This document shows positions 7,735 to 16,330 of a stretch of DNA of 64,000 nucleotides, one piece after another. Numbering within the stretch: the first letter of the stretch is position 1; the number at the start of each line of letters is the position of its first letter. This DNA is from Mycobacterium sp. 3519A. GTDB lineage: Bacteria; Actinomycetota; Actinomycetes; Mycobacteriales; Mycobacteriaceae. The position numbers and the translations under genes are program-made. The stretch is from contig NZ_OESG01000013.1 in the NCBI RefSeq assembly GCF_900240945.1, forward strand, positions 868,001 through 932,000, read 5' to 3'. Below the pieces are notes generated by a model. The model was not told the DNA's origin. It was given only the letters and a program-made list of their open reading frames with translations, and did not search any database.

Positions 7735-10700
7735 ATGAACGGAACTGGGCCGAAGGCGGATACGCCACGGTTGAACTGGAGCGATCTGGGCGTGAGCGAG
7801 CTGCCGACGGGGACGGTGACGCTGTTACTGGCCGACATCGAGGGTTCAACGCGGTTGTGGCAATCCGAACCGGAGGCGATGACGGCTGCGATCGCGCGGC
7901 TGGATCACATCATGTGCGACATCGTCGCGATCCACCATGGCATACGGCCCGTCGAACAGGGCGAAGGCGACAGTTTCGTCATCGCCTTCGCGCGTGCCAG
8001 TGACGCGGTGGCGTGCGCCCTGGAATTGCAGCGGGCACCGCTGGCGCCGATCCGGCTGCGCATTGGCGTGCACACCGGTGAGGTGCAACTGCGTGACGAA
8101 GGCAACTACATGGGGACGACCATCAACCGGGCCGCCCGGCTTCGCGACCTGGGACACGGTGGGCAGACAATCCTGACTGGGGTCACCGAAGACCTGGTTG
8201 CCGATCGGCTGCCTGCCGATACCTGGCTGATCGATCTCGGCCTGCATCAACTGCGCGACTTCCCGCGCCCAGAACGCGTGGTGCAGTTGTGTCACCCCGA
8301 CCTGCGCAACGAGTTCTCTCCGCTGCGAGTTCGGCAAACCATTGCACCCCAACATCTTCCAGAGCAGTTCACGAGTTTTGTCGGCCGCCAGACCGACCTC
8401 GACGATCTGCGCGGGCTCCTTGCCTCCACCCGTCTTGTGACGCTGACCGGGGCAGGCGGTATCGGCAAGACTCGTCTGGCGATCGAGATGTCGTCAAGAC
8501 TCGCTGACGAATTCGACAGTGGTGTGTGGGTCGATCTCGCCGCAATCACCGATCCGAACCTGGTGCCTGTCGCAGTGATCCGCGCGCTCGGCCTACCCGA
8601 CCAGAAGGGCAACTCCACGATGGACTTGCTCGTGCGGTTCATCGCAGACCGGCGGATGTTGTTGGTGCTGGACAATTGCGAACACTTACTGGATGCGTGC
8701 GCGGCGCTGGTGGTCGCGGTGCAGGGCGGATGTACTGCGGTGACGATAGTGGCCACGAGTCGCGAGCCGATAGGGGTACCCGGCGAGGTGAGTTGGCGCG
8801 TGCCGTCGCTGTCGCTGACCGACGAGGCAATCGAATTGTTCACCGACCGGGCTCGGCACGTCCGGCCCAACTTCCGCATCACCGATGAGAATTCGGCGGT
8901 GGTGACAGAAATCTGCCGTCGCCTCGACGGGGTGCCGTTGGCGATCGAGCTGGCGGCGGCACGGGTGCGCGTCTTGTCGTTGACCGAGATCCGCGACGGT
9001 CTTCACGACCGCTTCAGATTGTTGACCGGCGGTGCACGCACGGTCGTGCGTCGCCAGCAGACGCTACGGGCGTCGGTGGATTGGTCCCACGCGCTGCTGA
9101 CTGCCCCAGAGCGGGTCGTATTCGCCCGGCTGGCGGTGTTCATGGGTGGGTTCGATCTCGACGCCGCAGCGGCGGTCGCTTGTGGCGGCCCCGTCGAACG
9201 ATTTCAGGTCCTGGATCTGCTCGCGCTTCTGGTGGACAAGTCTCTCGTTGTCGCTGAAAGCACAAACAGCTCAACGCGATACCGACTACTCGAGACGGTG
9301 CGTCAGTATGCGTTGGATAAGCTCGGTGAGTCCGGTGATGCCGACGATGCGCGAACTCGGCATCGCGATTACTACACGGCTATGGCAGCAGCGCTCGACG
9401 CTCCGGCAGTTAGCAGCCACGAGCGTCGCCTCGAGCAGGTCGACAGCGAAATCGACAACCTGCGGGCGGCTTTCGCGTGGAGCCGGGAGAATGATGACTT
9501 CGAGAGCGCGTTGCAACTGGCCTCTTCCTTGCAAGCGCTGTGGGTGCTGCGGGGCCGCTTACGAGAAGGGCTGGCGTGGTTCGACGCAGTACTCACTGAC
9601 CAACGCGCAGCGCTGGCTGACCTGAATCCCGCAGTGCGCGCAGCTGCGCTCGCCGACTATGCGGTGCTCGATGCTTATACGGGCGCCACCGCCCGCCTCG
9701 ACCAAGCCCGCGAAGCCCTGGCGATCGCACGGGAAGTCGACGATCCCGCATTGGTTGCACGAGCCCTCACCGCTTGCTGTGCGAGCGCGGTCTACGACCC
9801 GCAGGTGGCCCGATCCTATTTCGAGGAGACAATCGGCCTGGTCCGTTCGATAGGCGACGCCTGGCGGCTCAGCGACGTCCTGGGCTGGCAGGCGCTTGGG
9901 GCGATCGCGACGGGCGAACCGTTGGCCATTCGGGCTCCCGCCGAAGAGGGACGCGCCATCGCCGAGTCCATCGGTGACTGGACAATCTCGCGGCGGTGTC
10001 GTTGGGCCGTCGGAATCGCCCTGTTGATGGCCGGTGAGATCGACGACGCCGTGGCACAACTGCGCGAGGTGGTCGCGGAGTGCGACGAGGCTCACGATGT
10101 GGTTTGGCGATGTTCGGCTCTCTTCATGCTGGCACTCACGCTGGCGCACCACGGGGAGCCCATCGCGGCCAGGAAGGCGGCATGCGCGGCGATCGACGAC
10201 GCCGCCGACCTTCCGGGGTTCTACTCGGGTCTTGCCCATGCCGCGTTGACCGCCTCGGCTCTTGCAGCCGGTGACGTTGCCGCAGCGGACGAAGCAATCG
10301 CGGCGGGCTGGCACTTGCTCGCTGTGCAACCCAACATGATGGCGATCTGGAACATCTTCCCGGCCCAGGCTGCGTTGGCGCGCGGCGACCTGACCGCTGC
10401 GCGGCGCCAGGCCGACCATATCGTCGCAACGACAACCGGTTTGCACTTGTCGCTGGCACTGACCACGCGTGCCGGGTTGGTGTTATCGCAGGGTGACCCC
10501 GATCAGGCAGATCGAGACGCGCACGACGCGCTCGCGATCGTCGCCGCGGTGGGGGCCAATGGAGGTGTTCCCGACAATCTCGACATTCACGCCTTGATTG
10601 CTGTGGTCGCCGGTAGGCATCGCGAAGCGGCGCGGCTGTATGGCGCCGCAGATGGTGTACGGCAGCGCAACGCTCAGGTCCGCTTCAAGATCTTCGACTC

Positions 10701-11040
10701 CGTTCACGAAGCCGCAGTTGTTGCGCTCCGTGAAGCAATGGGCGACAGGGACTTTGATTCCGCGTGGGCCGAGGGGACGGGATTGTCGACCGGTGAGGTG
10801 ATCGCGTACATACAGCGCCGCCGTGGCGAACGGAAGCGGCCCGCAAGTGGCTGGGCGTCACTGACACCCGCCGAGCGGGACGTCGTCCGATTGGTCGGTG
10901 AAGGCCTCGCCAACAACGACATCGCCGCGAGGCTGTTCATCTCTCCGCGCACTGTGCAATCCCACCTCACCCACGTCTACACCAAACTAGGGCTCACTTC
11001 GCGCGTGCAACTGGCTCAGGAAGCGTCTCGGCATGACTGA
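7735..11040 (+). CDS. Adenylate-cyclase-like / NB-ARC ATPase / LuxR transcriptional regulator
   Basis: A 1101-residue multidomain regulator of the type seen in mycobacterial Rv0386/Rv1358/Rv2488c. Residues about 24-190 form a class III cyclase domain: metal Asp34 in TLLLADIEGSTRLW and Asp79 in QGEGDS, with Asn131 and Arg135 in NRAARL. The purine-specifying Lys is replaced by Gln75 and the partner Asp by Asn124, the non-consensus pair described for Rv0386. Walker A GAGGIGKT is near residue 240 and Walker B-like LLVLDNCEH near 308; a long helical TPR/sensor region follows, and a LuxR HTH ends the protein (LTPAERDVVRLV, then NNDIAARLFISPRTVQSHL). The start at 7735 is a choice; in-frame ATGs at 7699 and 7723 are alternatives. 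Confidence 0.9.
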   Translation: MNGTGPKADTPRLNWSDLGVSELPTGTVTLLLADIEGSTRLWQSEPEAMTAAIARLDHIMCDIVAIHHGIRPVEQGEGDSFVIAFARASDAVACALELQRAPLAPIRLRIGVHTGEVQLRDEGNYMGTTINRAARLRDLGHGGQTILTGVTEDLVADRLPADTWLIDLGLHQLRDFPRPERVVQLCHPDLRNEFSPLRVRQTIAPQHLPEQFTSFVGRQTDLDDLRGLLASTRLVTLTGAGGIGKTRLAIEMSSRLADEFDSGVWVDLAAITDPNLVPVAVIRALGLPDQKGNSTMDLLVRFIADRRMLLVLDNCEHLLDACAALVVAVQGGCTAVTIVATSREPIGVPGEVSWRVPSLSLTDEAIELFTDRARHVRPNFRITDENSAVVTEICRRLDGVPLAIELAAARVRVLSLTEIRDGLHDRFRLLTGGARTVVRRQQTLRASVDWSHALLTAPERVVFARLAVFMGGFDLDAAAAVACGGPVERFQVLDLLALLVDKSLVVAESTNSSTRYRLLETVRQYALDKLGESGDADDARTRHRDYYTAMAAALDAPAVSSHERRLEQVDSEIDNLRAAFAWSRENDDFESALQLASSLQALWVLRGRLREGLAWFDAVLTDQRAALADLNPAVRAAALADYAVLDAYTGATARLDQAREALAIAREVDDPALVARALTACCASAVYDPQVARSYFEETIGLVRSIGDAWRLSDVLGWQALGAIATGEPLAIRAPAEEGRAIAESIGDWTISRRCRWAVGIALLMAGEIDDAVAQLREVVAECDEAHDVVWRCSALFMLALTLAHHGEPIAARKAACAAIDDAADLPGFYSGLAHAALTASALAAGDVAAADEAIAAGWHLLAVQPNMMAIWNIFPAQAALARGDLTAARRQADHIVATTTGLHLSLALTTRAGLVLSQGDPDQADRDAHDALAIVAAVGANGGVPDNLDIHALIAVVAGRHREAARLYGAADGVRQRNAQVRFKIFDSVHEAAVVALREAMGDRDFDSAWAEGTGLSTGEVIAYIQRRRGERKRPASGWASLTPAERDVVRLVGEGLANNDIAARLFISPRTVQSHLTHVYTKLGLTSRVQLAQEASRHD

Positions 11041-11047
11041 CGACCGG

Positions 11048-12097
11048 TCACCCGGTCGGTCGCCAGAAGCCCTGAAAACCTTGGCCCGCGTTCGTCGTTC
11101 GGATCGGTGACAGCTGAACGGGATCGCCTGCCTCGATCATGGTCCCGTTCCCGACGATCATGGCGACGTGGCCGTCCCACACCGCCAGGTCGCCCGGCCG
11201 CAGCGAACCGCCGTCGACGGCCGCCCCGATGTCCTGTTCCTGCGCCAGCCGCGGGATGTCCAGGCCCGCTTCGTGATAGGCCCACTGCGTGAGTCCGCTG
11301 CAGTCCAGCCCGACGCCTGGCGCGGTGCCGCCCCACTGATACGGCACGCCGAGTTGCGTAAGCGCGTGCCGAACTGCGCTGGCCGCTACCGGGTTCGGCG
11401 CCATCGCGGTGCTGCCGTCGGGCAACCGGACCGCGAACCCGTCGCCGAACACCGCGGCATCCGGTAGCGGCGCCGGATGCGACGCGAGCTTGGCGAGCTC
11501 GCCGAAACCGCCCGACGATGTCGGCGGCGGCGCCGCCGTACCGGGCATAGGGCTCATCGGCGGGATGGACGGGCTGGCCATGCCCGCCGGCGTGGTCGCC
11601 GGCGCCGCCGAGGCCGGGCTGCTCAGTGTGGTCGCGTGCCCCCGCAACTCTGCGCGCAGTTCCTCGACCACCGCGACGGCCTCGGCGAGCGCCCGCTGCG
11701 CCTCGGCAAGCAGTTCTTTTTCCACTGCAGGCGAGTCGAGGTAGGGCTCCAGAGCAGCGGCCCGCGCCTCGAATCGCTCGACGATGTCCTCTAGCCGGTC
11801 GTTGGCACGGGCCACCGCCGCGCCCGCGGTCTGCGTGACCACGCTGAGCTGCTGCACCCTGTCGGCCAGCGCCTCGGTGGCGATGACCGTCGCCGCCGCG
11901 AACTGTGCCGCGGCGTCCGCGCCTGCGCCCGACCACGTCTGCCCGGCATGCAGCCACGCGCGGCCGGACGCCGACGCGATGTCGGTCAGCGACTCGTGCG
12001 CCGCGGCCAGCCCCAGATCGCCCGACCAGCCCGCGCCGATCAGCGACTGCACCTCACGGATGGGAGCCGTCAGCGCCAACACCAGTGCACTCGGCAT
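11048..12097 (-). CDS. NlpC/P60 peptidoglycan hydrolase with helical T7SS-substrate-like N-terminus
   Basis: A 349-residue protein. Residues about 1-160 are alpha-helical with a [16 protein letters not shown] segment reminiscent of WXG/PE-type secretion substrates. A Ser/Pro/Ala-rich linker (about 165-205) follows, then an NlpC/P60 domain with catalytic Cys in LDCSGLTQW, His in DGHVAMIVG and a third residue Glu in MIEAGD, the RipA-like Cys-His-Glu arrangement. It should cut peptide stems of peptidoglycan. No Sec signal peptide is visible. The ATG overlaps the TGA of the EspC-like gene upstream by one base (TGATG), so they are coupled. The start at 12097 gives that coupling; the open frame further upstream is antisense to upp. 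Confidence 0.85.
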   Translation of the reverse strand: MPSALVLALTAPIREVQSLIGAGWSGDLGLAAAHESLTDIASASGRAWLHAGQTWSGAGADAAAQFAAATVIATEALADRVQQLSVVTQTAGAAVARANDRLEDIVERFEARAAALEPYLDSPAVEKELLAEAQRALAEAVAVVEELRAELRGHATTLSSPASAAPATTPAGMASPSIPPMSPMPGTAAPPPTSSGGFGELAKLASHPAPLPDAAVFGDGFAVRLPDGSTAMAPNPVAASAVRHALTQLGVPYQWGGTAPGVGLDCSGLTQWAYHEAGLDIPRLAQEQDIGAAVDGGSLRPGDLAVWDGHVAMIVGNGTMIEAGDPVQLSPIRTTNAGQGFQGFWRPTG

Positions 12098-12396
12098 CAG
12101 TACACCCCGGACACTCGCGTCCCCGCCTGCGCGTCGGCGCTGTCGTAGGAGCCCGCCGCGTGGTGCGCTGTGCGACAGGCGGTCTCCATCCGGTCGGCCA
12201 ACGCCGTCACCGCCCGGGAAGCCTCGGTGGTGGCCTCGGTCAATGCGGCCAGGAACCGGGTGCCGACGGGCCCCAGCATCGTGTCCGACGCGGCGTTCGG
12301 TGTGGACGCCAGGGCGGCCGCGACCGCGGCGAGGTCCACCGCGTGGGCCGAGTTGGCTGAGCCGAAGGCGCGGACGGCATCGGTATCGGCGAACAT
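12097..12396 (-). CDS. EspC-family / WXG100-like ESX secretion-associated protein
   Basis: A 99-residue helical protein matching the size and pattern of the EspC-type type VII secretion target family: two helices rich in Ala with no membrane segment, and near the end [11 protein letters not shown], which contains a YxxxD secretion signal (Tyr then Asp four residues on). It is directly followed by the NlpC/P60 gene, whose N-terminus also looks like an ESX partner. The pair therefore resembles a small ESX-secreted heterodimer carrying a cell-wall hydrolase. Which ESX system would export it is unknown. The intergenic space to the divergent upp gene is 50 bp. Confidence 0.75.
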   Translation of the reverse strand: MFADTDAVRAFGSANSAHAVDLAAVAAALASTPNAASDTMLGPVGTRFLAALTEATTEASRAVTALADRMETACRTAHHAAGSYDSADAQAGTRVSGVY

Positions 12397-12446
12397 GCGT
12401 GTTAGGACGTCCGCGGCGGCGGTTCGGTTCCATTAGGGTTCCGCGC

Positions 12447-13070
12447 ATGGATGTGCGCCTCGTCGACCACCCCCTGGCCGCCGCGCGGCTGACCACCCTG
12501 CGCGACGAGCGCACCGACAACGCCGCGTTTCGCGCCGCGCTGCGCGACCTGACGCTGATGTTGGTGTACGAGGCGACGCGCGACGCCGCCTGCGACACCG
12601 TCCCGGTCCGCACACCACTGGCCGAAACCACCGGATGCCGACTGGCCAATCCGCCGCTGCTGGTGCCCGTGCTGCGCGCCGGGCTCGGCATGGTCGATCA
12701 GGCGCATGCGCTGATCCCGGAAGCGCGGGTCGGGTTCGTCGGAGTGGCCCGCGACGAGGAAACCCACCAACCCACACCGTATTTGGAGTCGCTGCCCGAC
12801 GACCTGAGCACCCAGCCGGTGATGGTGCTCGATCCGATGCTGGCGACGGGCGGTTCGATGGCGCACACGCTGCGCCTGCTGCAGTCCCGCAACGCGGTCG
12901 ACATCACGGCGCTCTGCGTCGTCTGCGCACCGGAAGGCATTGCGGCACTGGAGAAGGTGGCGCCGAACCTGCGGTTGTTCACCGCGACCATCGACGAGAA
13001 GCTCAACGACGTCGCCTACATCGTGCCGGGTCTCGGCGACGCGGGGGACCGCCAGTTCGGCCCGCGTTGA
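12447..13070 (+). CDS. upp: Uracil phosphoribosyltransferase
   Basis: A 207-residue enzyme converting uracil and PRPP to UMP. The PRPP loop is [16 protein letters not shown] near residue 127-142, the N-terminal [15 protein letters not shown] block is near residues 6-20, and the late [20 protein letters not shown] block closes the uracil site. Length is normal for the family. The ATG at 12447 has the hexamer TAGGGT at 12434-12439, seven bases upstream, and no clear ribosome site, so a leaderless transcript is likely. The end abuts a convergent membrane-protein gene with no gap. Confidence 0.97.
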   Translation: MDVRLVDHPLAAARLTTLRDERTDNAAFRAALRDLTLMLVYEATRDAACDTVPVRTPLAETTGCRLANPPLLVPVLRAGLGMVDQAHALIPEARVGFVGVARDEETHQPTPYLESLPDDLSTQPVMVLDPMLATGGSMAHTLRLLQSRNAVDITALCVVCAPEGIAALEKVAPNLRLFTATIDEKLNDVAYIVPGLGDAGDRQFGPR

Positions 13071-14042
13071 CTAGCCGTTGTCCTTGGACGAGATGCCGTT
13101 GAGCACCTTCTGCGCCTGACGGTCGACCAGGCCGGTGATGCCCTGCTGTGATGCGCCGAGAAGCAAGGCGTAACCCATCACGTGCGTCTCGTTCAAGGCG
13201 GTCAGCGTCGGGCCCGCGACGCCCGCCTTGATCATCAGCACTCCTGCGACCGCCGTCAGCGCACCCGCGGGAAGTTTGAGCAGCATCGTCGCCATCGGCA
13301 CCGAGTACGCGGTGGACGTACCCTGCATCCGTCGAAGTGCCAGCGCCCCAACCAGACTCGCGCTGACCAGACCCAGCAGCTCGATCACGAGAATGCTCGG
13401 AGCGCCTGCGCTCGTCATCGGATCCGACAGACCCCAACGCCCGCGTGACGCGAAATCGACGCACGCGACTGCGAGTGCGATCACCGCCAGCGCCAGCGTG
13501 CCGCCGAACAACAGATTGCGGAAGCTGCGCAACCGCATGTTCTCGCTGTCGGATGCGTCGTACACCGCCTTGACGCTGTGCACGATGGTCTCTCGGGCGT
13601 GGCTGTCCCAATCGGCTTGTGTGGCGAGTTCGCGCAGCGTGACGACGCGGGGGTGATCGCTGCCGAGCAGTTCCGCCCCGTCGGCCACGATGCCCGGCAG
13701 CTTCGCCCTGACCACTTGCGGTCTGGCGAAGCGGATCACCGCGGTGTCCACCGCGTGGATGCGAAACCAGGTGGCCTGGATGTCGATGCCGTTCCACATG
13801 CTTCGCAGCCGCGGCGCCGCATCGATGATCTGCAGTGCCTCGTCGAGTTGCCGTCGCGCCTCGCGACAATGACTGTCCGACTTCGGGCCCGTCTCCAACT
13901 CGTCGAGTTGTACCCGAAGGTCGGCCAGTCGGCTACGCGCCTGCTCCCGCCACACCGAATACGGCCTGGAATTCGTCGACTGATCCACCGCCGTGATCAC
14001 GCCGACGTGCGGGCGCTGCAGGGTCAGGGCGGGCATGGCCAT
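13071..14042 (-). CDS. Membrane protein with cytosolic N-terminal helical domain
   Basis: A 323-residue protein. Residues about 1-170 are soluble and helical (WREQARSRLADLRVQLDEL suggests coiled coil); then come hydrophobic segments at about 178-197, 217-240, 250-272 and possibly 280-300. The start is set at ATG 14042, because GGAGG lies five bases upstream; a GTG immediately before is the other choice. I do not recognise a family. It is tail-to-tail with upp with no intergenic base. Function unknown. Confidence 0.75.
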   Translation of the reverse strand: MAMPALTLQRPHVGVITAVDQSTNSRPYSVWREQARSRLADLRVQLDELETGPKSDSHCREARRQLDEALQIIDAAPRLRSMWNGIDIQATWFRIHAVDTAVIRFARPQVVRAKLPGIVADGAELLGSDHPRVVTLRELATQADWDSHARETIVHSVKAVYDASDSENMRLRSFRNLLFGGTLALAVIALAVACVDFASRGRWGLSDPMTSAGAPSILVIELLGLVSASLVGALALRRMQGTSTAYSVPMATMLLKLPAGALTAVAGVLMIKAGVAGPTLTALNETHVMGYALLLGASQQGITGLVDRQAQKVLNGISSKDNG

Positions 14043-14142
14043 CACTACCTCCCATGCGTGACGGATCGAGTATCTCCAGGCTGACTCGCCGCCGGGGGCT
14101 CTGCATGAGTAGTGAGGTACCTGCTTTTACCAGCACCGGGCC

Positions 14143-15792
14143 TCAGAACTGCGCAGCGATGGCCACCAGTTTGTCGCGAAGCTTCGCCGCCCTGGCGCGG
14201 GCACCCTTGAGGTCGGAGGAGTTTGCGCAGCGAACCTCGATGTAGGACTTGAGCTTCGGCTCGGTGCCCGAGGGCCGCACGACCACCCTGACCCAGTCCT
14301 GCTCATCGCCGCCGAAGAACACCAGCCCGTCGGTCGGCGGCCGCCACGCCTTCAGGTCCGTCACCGCCACCTCGAAGCCGGCCAGCCGATCGGGCGGCGT
14401 CGCGCGCAGTCTGGCCATCACCGCTTCCGCCTCGCCGACGTCTGCGACGTGTCGCGTCACCGCCGTCGTGGTGTGCACACCGTGCCTGCGCGCCAGGCCG
14501 TCCAGCGCATCGAGCACCGTGCGGCCGTCATCCCGCAGCGCGACAACCAGATCGCACACCATCACCGCAGCGCTGATGCCGTCCTTGTCGCGGACCGCAC
14601 CGGGATCGACACAGTGGCCGATCGCCTCTTCGTACGCGTAGACCAGCGTACTGCCCGGTCGGTCCACGTCGGCCCGGGCCAACCACTTGAATCCGGTCAG
14701 CGTCTCCACGTGCTTGGCACCGTGGTCCTCGGCGATGGCCGCCAACATGCGTGACGACACCACGGTGCTGGCCACCAATGTGGCCTCGGAGACCGGGCCG
14801 GGCTCGGTCTGCGTGAGGATGTAATCGCCGAGCAGCCAACCGGTTTCGTCACCGGAAAGCATTCGCCAGCCGTTCGGGGTCGGCACCCCGACGGCGCACC
14901 GGTCCGCGTCGGGGTCCAGCGCGATGGCGACTTCGGCGTCCACCTCGGCGGCGAGCCGCAACAGTGCGTCGACCGCGCCAGGCTCCTCCGGATTGGGCAA
15001 CGCGACGCTGGGGAAGTCCGGATCGGGCGCGAACTGGCTCTCGACCACATGGATGTCGGTGAACCCGGCCCGCACCAACGCGTCCATCGCGAACTCGCCA
15101 CCCACCCCGTGCAGCGGCGTCAGCGCGATCCGCACGTCGCCGTGGGTGAGCCGGTGCCGTCCCGCCCGCTCGATGTAGTGCTGAACCACATCGACGCCGG
15201 ACGGCTGAACCGGTTGGCGCGCGATCTCGTCGGCGGGCGGCGCGTCGGCGGCGGCCCGCTCGATGTGCTCGTCAATGGGCGGCACGATCGGAAACCCGCC
15301 CTCGAAGTAGACCTTGTAGCCGTTGTCGGACGGCGGGTTGTGCGACGCGGTGATCTGGATGCCCGCCGCCGCGCGGTTGTGCCGCACCGCGAACGCGAGG
15401 ACCGGCGTCGGCACCGCAACGAACATCAAGGTCACCGAAAAGCCCTCGGCGGCAAGCACTTCTGCGGCCGCCAAGGCGAAATCCTCCGACTTGTGCCGAG
15501 TGTCTCTGCCGACGATCACCGGTTTACCCGCCAGTCCCCGTTCCTTGAGCACCTTGGCGACCGCCCACGTGGTGCGCAGCACGACGGCCAGGTTCATCCC
15601 ATTCGGCCCGCCGCGCAGCGGGCCACGCAGACCCGCGGTGCCGAAGGTCAACGGCTTGGCGAACCGCTCGTCGAGTTCATCCTCGCTGAGCGCCGCCAGT
15701 TCCGCGGCGGTGTCCGGATCGGGGTCGTGCGAGATCCACTCCTGCGCAACCGAGGACGGCGCCATACTCGGCTGGTGCCGCGACGAAGTCAT
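14143..15792 (-). CDS. pmmB: Phosphomannomutase/phosphoglucomutase family enzyme
   Basis: A 549-residue alpha-D-phosphohexomutase family protein. The phosphoserine loop TASHNP is near residue 148, the metal-binding DPDADRCAVG near 297, a sugar-binding YEEAIG near 390, and the phosphate-binding RPSGTEPK near 515. M. tuberculosis PmmB sits in the same deoD/upp/deoA neighbourhood. That context suggests it may act as a phosphopentomutase on (deoxy)ribose-1-phosphate released by DeoD and DeoA rather than on mannose phosphates; this is inference. Its ATG overlaps the TGA of a MarR gene upstream (ATGA), so the mutase is probably under that regulator. An internal ATG at residue 10 is an alternative start. 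Confidence 0.92.
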   Translation of the reverse strand: MTSSRHQPSMAPSSVAQEWISHDPDPDTAAELAALSEDELDERFAKPLTFGTAGLRGPLRGGPNGMNLAVVLRTTWAVAKVLKERGLAGKPVIVGRDTRHKSEDFALAAAEVLAAEGFSVTLMFVAVPTPVLAFAVRHNRAAAGIQITASHNPPSDNGYKVYFEGGFPIVPPIDEHIERAAADAPPADEIARQPVQPSGVDVVQHYIERAGRHRLTHGDVRIALTPLHGVGGEFAMDALVRAGFTDIHVVESQFAPDPDFPSVALPNPEEPGAVDALLRLAAEVDAEVAIALDPDADRCAVGVPTPNGWRMLSGDETGWLLGDYILTQTEPGPVSEATLVASTVVSSRMLAAIAEDHGAKHVETLTGFKWLARADVDRPGSTLVYAYEEAIGHCVDPGAVRDKDGISAAVMVCDLVVALRDDGRTVLDALDGLARRHGVHTTTAVTRHVADVGEAEAVMARLRATPPDRLAGFEVAVTDLKAWRPPTDGLVFFGGDEQDWVRVVVRPSGTEPKLKSYIEVRCANSSDLKGARARAAKLRDKLVAIAAQF

Positions 15793-16241
15793 GCGGTCAG
15801 TGTGCCCGCTTTCACGTCGCTGTATGCCAGCTTGCGGAGCACAGGCGCGACGAGCATCAGCAGGTCGAATTCCAGCGGTGTGAGGTTGTCGCGCATCGTC
15901 GCATGCAGCCAGGCATCCCGTTCCGCGCGGTCGGCATCCAGCAGCGCGACGCCGTCGTCGGTGAGTTCGATGAGCTGGCGGCGCCGGTCGTGCTCGTCGG
16001 GGCGGCGCGCGATCAGGTCGCGGCTGAGCAGTTCGTTGATGCTGTCGGTCAGTGACTGCACGCGGACATGCAATTGGTTCGCGAGCTCGGCGGGCGTGGT
16101 GACGCCGGCACGGCTGATCTCGCTGAGCAGCTCCATCTGGCTGAGCGTCAGGCCGTGGTCGAGCCGGTGCCTGCGCATCTGCCTGGCGACGGCCATCATC
16201 GATTCCCGCAGCTCGGTCGCCGGTGAATCTGTACGCGCCAT
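15789..16241 (-). CDS. MarR-family transcriptional regulator
   Basis: A 150-residue winged-helix regulator. The DNA-binding core reads LTLSQMELLSEISRAGVTTPAELANQL, then recognition region VRVQSLTDSINELLSRDLIARR and the wing DEHDRRRQLIELTDDG (DxRxxRxxxxxLT signature). The start at 16241 is preferred; the open frame continues 13 codons upstream but would run over a palindrome at 16243-16260. It is coupled to pmmB by ATGA and divergent from an AbrB-type membrane protein. Two similar palindromes in the divergent gap make it likely that it represses both directions; the ligand is unknown. Confidence 0.9.
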   Translation of the reverse strand: MARTDSPATELRESMMAVARQMRRHRLDHGLTLSQMELLSEISRAGVTTPAELANQLHVRVQSLTDSINELLSRDLIARRPDEHDRRRQLIELTDDGVALLDADRAERDAWLHATMRDNLTPLEFDLLMLVAPVLRKLAYSDVKAGTLTA

Positions 16242-16242
16242 A

Positions 16243-16260
16243 ACCAAGTTATACCTTGGT
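16243..16260. promoter_or_regulatory. MarR operator-like palindrome, copy 1
   Basis: Perfect inverted repeat ACCAAG-TTATAC-CTTGGT with a 6-bp centre, one base upstream of the MarR start codon. It has the length and symmetry of a MarR dimer site. A second copy with the same left arm and the same spacing lies at 16307-16324, which strengthens the assignment. Its position predicts autorepression. Confidence 0.6.
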
Positions 16261-16306
16261 AGTTGCTGACTGTCACGCACCTCACCGCATGTTGCAGTCG
16301 CGATTT

Positions 16307-16324
16307 ACCAAGGGCATACTTGTA
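16307..16324. promoter_or_regulatory. MarR operator-like palindrome, copy 2
   Basis: ACCAAG-GGCATA-CTTGTA: same left half-site and 6-bp spacing as the site at 16243, right half with one substitution. Including flanking bases it also reads TTTAC...GTAAA. It ends 6 bp before the ATG of the AbrB-type gene, so binding would block that gene. Confidence 0.55.
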
Positions 16325-16330
16325 AACGAT

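Noticed and set aside
12098..12691. N-terminal extension of the NlpC/P60 gene up to 12691
   Set aside because: It would run antisense through upp and over the EspC-like gene; TGATG coupling at 12097 marks the real start.
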